Below, one piece after another: positions 61,688 to 64,000 of a DNA stretch of 64,000 bases (the stretch's first letter is position 1; every line of letters starts with the position of its first letter). This stretch comes from Caballeronia insecticola (GTDB taxonomy: Bacteria > Pseudomonadota > Gammaproteobacteria > Burkholderiales > Burkholderiaceae): positions 930,001-994,000 of the forward strand of contig NC_021294.1 of assembly GCF_000402035.1 (NCBI RefSeq), in the 5' to 3' direction. Under the pieces are notes generated by a model. The model saw only the letters and a program-made list of their open reading frames with translations, was not told the origin of the DNA and did no database searches. Made by a program: the position numbers and the translations under genes.

Positions 61688-61734
61688 GTGCGGCGATAGT
61701 GAAACGCGGTGAAAACGCGGGGAAACGCGTCATT

Positions 61735-62097
61735 CTAGCGTTCAAGCGTCCAGAGCACCGCGTACGCGTCCAGCCGATGTTGCGTCGCGCGCATGCCGAT
61801 GCCCGCGGCCAGTTGCGTCAACACGAATGCATCGGCGCTGCACGTGAGGCCGCTTAGCCCTTGCGACATCGATATCGCCTCGAACGACAATCGCTCGAAC
61901 CAGAGCCAGCCCGCATCGCCGGACAGGGAAACGATCCGCGCATCCGCGAAACGCGCGCGCGCAATCAGCACGCGGCTCTGCGGCAGATTTTCGTCGATGA
62001 CCCACGTCCGCTGCGGCAGCGCAGCTTTGCCAAAGGCAGGCCGTGACAGCCCTGCCGCGCCCGTCGCGATCAGAAACGCACGCCGCGAGAGATTCAT
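61735..62097 (-). CDS. Tat-exported hypothetical protein
   Basis: A 120-residue protein with a twin-arginine leader (SRRAFLIATGAAGLSRPAFG). The mature part is a small beta-rich domain (RVLIARARFADARIVSLSGD, AGWLWFERLSFEA) with one cysteine. Its ATG overlaps the flavoprotein stop (ATGA). Coupling to a flavin oxidase suggests a partner or chaperone role. No known domain is recognised. Confidence 0.75.
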   Translation of the reverse strand: MNLSRRAFLIATGAAGLSRPAFGKAALPQRTWVIDENLPQSRVLIARARFADARIVSLSGDAGWLWFERLSFEAISMSQGLSGLTCSADAFVLTQLAAGIGMRATQHRLDAYAVLWTLER

Positions 62098-63698
62098 CGC
62101 CCTTCCCCGTCGATACGCTTCGGCCAGATGCCCTGCTTGCCCGGCGACAGCACGCCGTTAGGATCGAGCGCGGACTTGATCGTGTCCGAGAGCCGCATCA
62201 GCGCGTGATCGTTGAAATCGTATTGAGCGGCGGCGAGGTCCATGAACGCCAGATGCGTTCGATATTGTCCGTAACCTGCCGCGCCCGCATCGCGGATCAG
62301 CGTGTCGATCAGCATGCCGGCATCGCGCGATTGCTGCGGATCGTCGCGGTCGAAGATCGCCGCGAAGATGTGATGCATCGCGCGCTCGCCCACCGTGAAG
62401 CCGCCGTAGTAATCGAAGCCGTATTGCGCGGCACGTTCGCGCACCATGCGGACTTGCTTCGCGGCATCGCGTCCGAGCGGCGGACAGATCGGCGAGAAAT
62501 CCACATGCGCGCCCGAACCGCCGCGCCAGTTGAGCAAGTTGAACGCTTCGAGGCCCGGAATGCCGACTTGCGCGCGATCGCCGCCGCCTTCCGGTTCCAC
62601 CGAAGCATCGCGATACGGCATCTCGAACAACGTCGCGCCCGCGATGTCCGCGAAACGCGCGTGCACGATATCGCGCCGCGCGCGCACGAGCGACGGCGGT
62701 CCGTACAGGCAGAAGCGCAGGTTCCAGCGGCCGATGCCGATCTTGCGCGCCATCGCGTCGATGGCGACATCGGGCATGGCGCCGTCGCCGTCGTACCATT
62801 GCTTGCGCGTGGAGACGCCCGCCGCCCAGCGCACCGCGCTCTCGATCACCGCGTTGCTCTGAATCGTGCCGTCCATTCTGAGCGGACGCAGCGTATCGAC
62901 GATACGTTCGAGATCGTCCTCGCGCGCGAACGCGTAGCGACAGATCATGTAGCCCTCGGGCGCGGGCATCAGCCAGATGCCGAGCTTGGTGACGACGCCG
63001 AAGTTCGACTGCATGAACAAGCCGTCATACGACGGCCCGAAGCCGCCCTTGAACACTTGCCATTCGCGGCTCGCGGACATTGCGCCCATGCCGGTGCGCA
63101 CGACGTCGCCGTTGGCAAGCACCACTTCCATGCCGCATTGATGCGCCGCGTGATCACCGTAGGGCGTCGTGCCGTAGCCGCGTTCGAGCGTATTGCCGAG
63201 CACGCTGCCCCAGCCCGCTGCGGGCGGATCGACCCAGAAGCGCCGCGGCGTGCCGAGCGCGCGATGCAGGTCGTAATAGGTCACCCCTGGTTCGACGAGC
63301 GCATAACCTTGCGTCTGATCGATCTCGATGATGCGGTTCATGCGCCGCAGATCGAGCACGACAGCGCCGCGCATGCGTGGCGCCGCGCCGCCGTAGGCGA
63401 AGTTGCGGCCGGTCGAGACGGTCCACAGCGGCACGCGATGACGATTGGCGACGGCAAGCGCCGCGCGCACGCCATCGACATCCGACGGCAGCACGACGGC
63501 CGACGGCGCGTGTGCGAGCGCATCGCCGGGTGCGAACGGATCGAGATAGGCGGCGGGATCGGGCGGCAGGACGGCGTCGCGGCCGAGCGCATCCGCGAAC
63601 GCATCGAGCGCCGCGCTGAACGCCGCCGCAGAAAGGCCCGGCGGCAGCGGCGTGGCGTCTTTAAAAGCGTTCTGAGCGTTGTGAGCGGCGCGGGTCAA
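62094..63698 (-). CDS. VAO/4-cresol-dehydrogenase-like FAD oxidoreductase, TTG start
   Basis: A 534-residue FAD-linked oxidase. The PCMH FAD-binding domain covers about 55-240 (VPLWTVSTGRNFAYGGAAPR, PAAGWGSVLGNTLERGYG). The C-terminal cap ends with DPNGVLSPGKQGIWP, as in vanillyl-alcohol oxidase, eugenol hydroxylase and p-cresol methylhydroxylase. The substrate is probably a para-alkyl phenol. The start I choose is a TTG that overlaps the TGA of the upstream lipoprotein gene (TTGA). A longer frame to 63854 covers that lipoprotein gene and is rejected. No cytochrome subunit gene is adjacent. Confidence 0.85.
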   Translation of the reverse strand: MTRAAHNAQNAFKDATPLPPGLSAAAFSAALDAFADALGRDAVLPPDPAAYLDPFAPGDALAHAPSAVVLPSDVDGVRAALAVANRHRVPLWTVSTGRNFAYGGAAPRMRGAVVLDLRRMNRIIEIDQTQGYALVEPGVTYYDLHRALGTPRRFWVDPPAAGWGSVLGNTLERGYGTTPYGDHAAHQCGMEVVLANGDVVRTGMGAMSASREWQVFKGGFGPSYDGLFMQSNFGVVTKLGIWLMPAPEGYMICRYAFAREDDLERIVDTLRPLRMDGTIQSNAVIESAVRWAAGVSTRKQWYDGDGAMPDVAIDAMARKIGIGRWNLRFCLYGPPSLVRARRDIVHARFADIAGATLFEMPYRDASVEPEGGGDRAQVGIPGLEAFNLLNWRGGSGAHVDFSPICPPLGRDAAKQVRMVRERAAQYGFDYYGGFTVGERAMHHIFAAIFDRDDPQQSRDAGMLIDTLIRDAGAAGYGQYRTHLAFMDLAAAQYDFNDHALMRLSDTIKSALDPNGVLSPGKQGIWPKRIDGEGR

Positions 63699-63823
63699 TA
63701 TCCGCCGCTGCTGCCGCTGCTCGACGTGGTGCCCGACGATTGCGTGCCGCCGTCGGTCTGGCATCCCGCGAGCAGACCGGCGAACAACGCGAGCATGACT
63801 GTGGCGATTCTGGCGAGCTTCAT
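63695..63823 (-). CDS. Small lipoprotein upstream of the flavoprotein
   Basis: A 42-residue lipoprotein: K-L-A-R leader, hydrophobic stretch, lipobox L-A-G-C at residues 18-21, then a Gly/Ser/Thr-rich tail ending GGY. GGAGG seven bases before the ATG is excellent. Its TGA overlaps the flavoprotein TTG start. It is hidden inside a longer frame of the neighbour, which is why it is easily missed. Confidence 0.8.
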   Translation of the reverse strand: MKLARIATVMLALFAGLLAGCQTDGGTQSSGTTSSSGSSGGY

Positions 63824-64000
63824 GAAATACCTCCGAAAGGAACGATGGAATCACGCGCGACGATTAAGCCGCTTGCTCATTAAACGCGTGGCGGCGCGCG
63901 GATATTCCCTGTGTCCGCAGCCGTTCCGATGAAAGGCGTGTGAGACAATTTTGCGCCGCGCGCAGCCGTGCGCGGTCTTTCAGACACCTCACGCGATGAA

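Noticed and set aside
62043..63932. 629-codon plus-strand ORF opposite the flavoprotein
   Set aside because: Antisense shadow with Arg/His-rich product and no ribosome site.
63996..64000. ATG at the right edge as the start of another gene
   Set aside because: Only five bases are visible and no ribosome site precedes it.

Overview
The window is a plasmid- or chromosome-borne stretch of a GC-rich betaproteobacterium, most likely a Burkholderiaceae member of the Paraburkholderia/Caballeronia type. The evidence is the llpE/RND efflux/LysR arrangement, a PhaP-type phasin, DUF4148 and DUF3175 proteins, strong GC-third-position codon use that produces long antisense shadow ORFs, and AGGAG-type ribosome sites. 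I saw no rRNA, tRNA, CRISPR array, insertion sequence or prophage gene. Most genes are catabolic, transport or regulatory, as is common on secondary replicons of this family.

Layout. 1-2829: left end of an RND multidrug efflux operon (adaptor, lipase-like LlpE) with its divergent LysR regulator (BpeT/CeoR type). 2898-4216: acetyltransferase and small exported DUF4148 protein. 4271-6793: B12-dependent ribonucleotide reductase. 6980-10370: mobB, then an IclR-controlled flavin monooxygenase with a DUF2783 partner. 10442-14142: cupin, an unusual cytosolic solute-binding-fold protein, GNAT, and two divergent DJ-1-family proteins. 14312-17233: GAF-GAF-GGDEF-EAL c-di-GMP protein. 17537-17611: an orphan pqqA with its own terminator.

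17756-30432 is the most coherent system: a complete ectoine/5-hydroxyectoine uptake and degradation locus. EhuABCD imports the solute. EutB and EutC act on the hydroxyectoine branch. DoeA opens the ring and DoeB deacetylates to diaminobutyrate. DoeD and DoeC then give aspartate. EnuR (MocR/GntR) and an AsnC/Lrp protein regulate it. EutA is absent, and a repeated TTGTCCTA motif in both control regions is a good EnuR operator candidate. A Rieske-FAD reductase follows on the same strand.

32089-34916: small proteins, a TTG-started secreted PQQ-type sugar dehydrogenase and a coupled unknown protein. 34924-37137: hybrid sensor kinase. 37264-38466: ammonium transporter with a near-consensus sigma-54 promoter and NtrC half-sites. 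38808-47268: phosphoribosyltransferase, a lone pyruvate-dehydrogenase-type E1 with divergent Lrp, MscS channel, FmdB zinc ribbon, LysR, methyltransferase, solo ParA and DUF1269 protein. 47329-55344: GntR-controlled sugar ABC transporter divergent from L-fuconate dehydratase and an Ap4A-phosphorylase-like protein. 55399-58561: HtrA-like protease without signal peptide, then small hypothetical genes. 58904-64000: DMT exporter, HTH protein, phasin with a clear sigma-70 promoter, DOPA-dioxygenase-family protein, and a three-gene operon of lipoprotein, VAO-type flavoprotein and Tat-exported protein.
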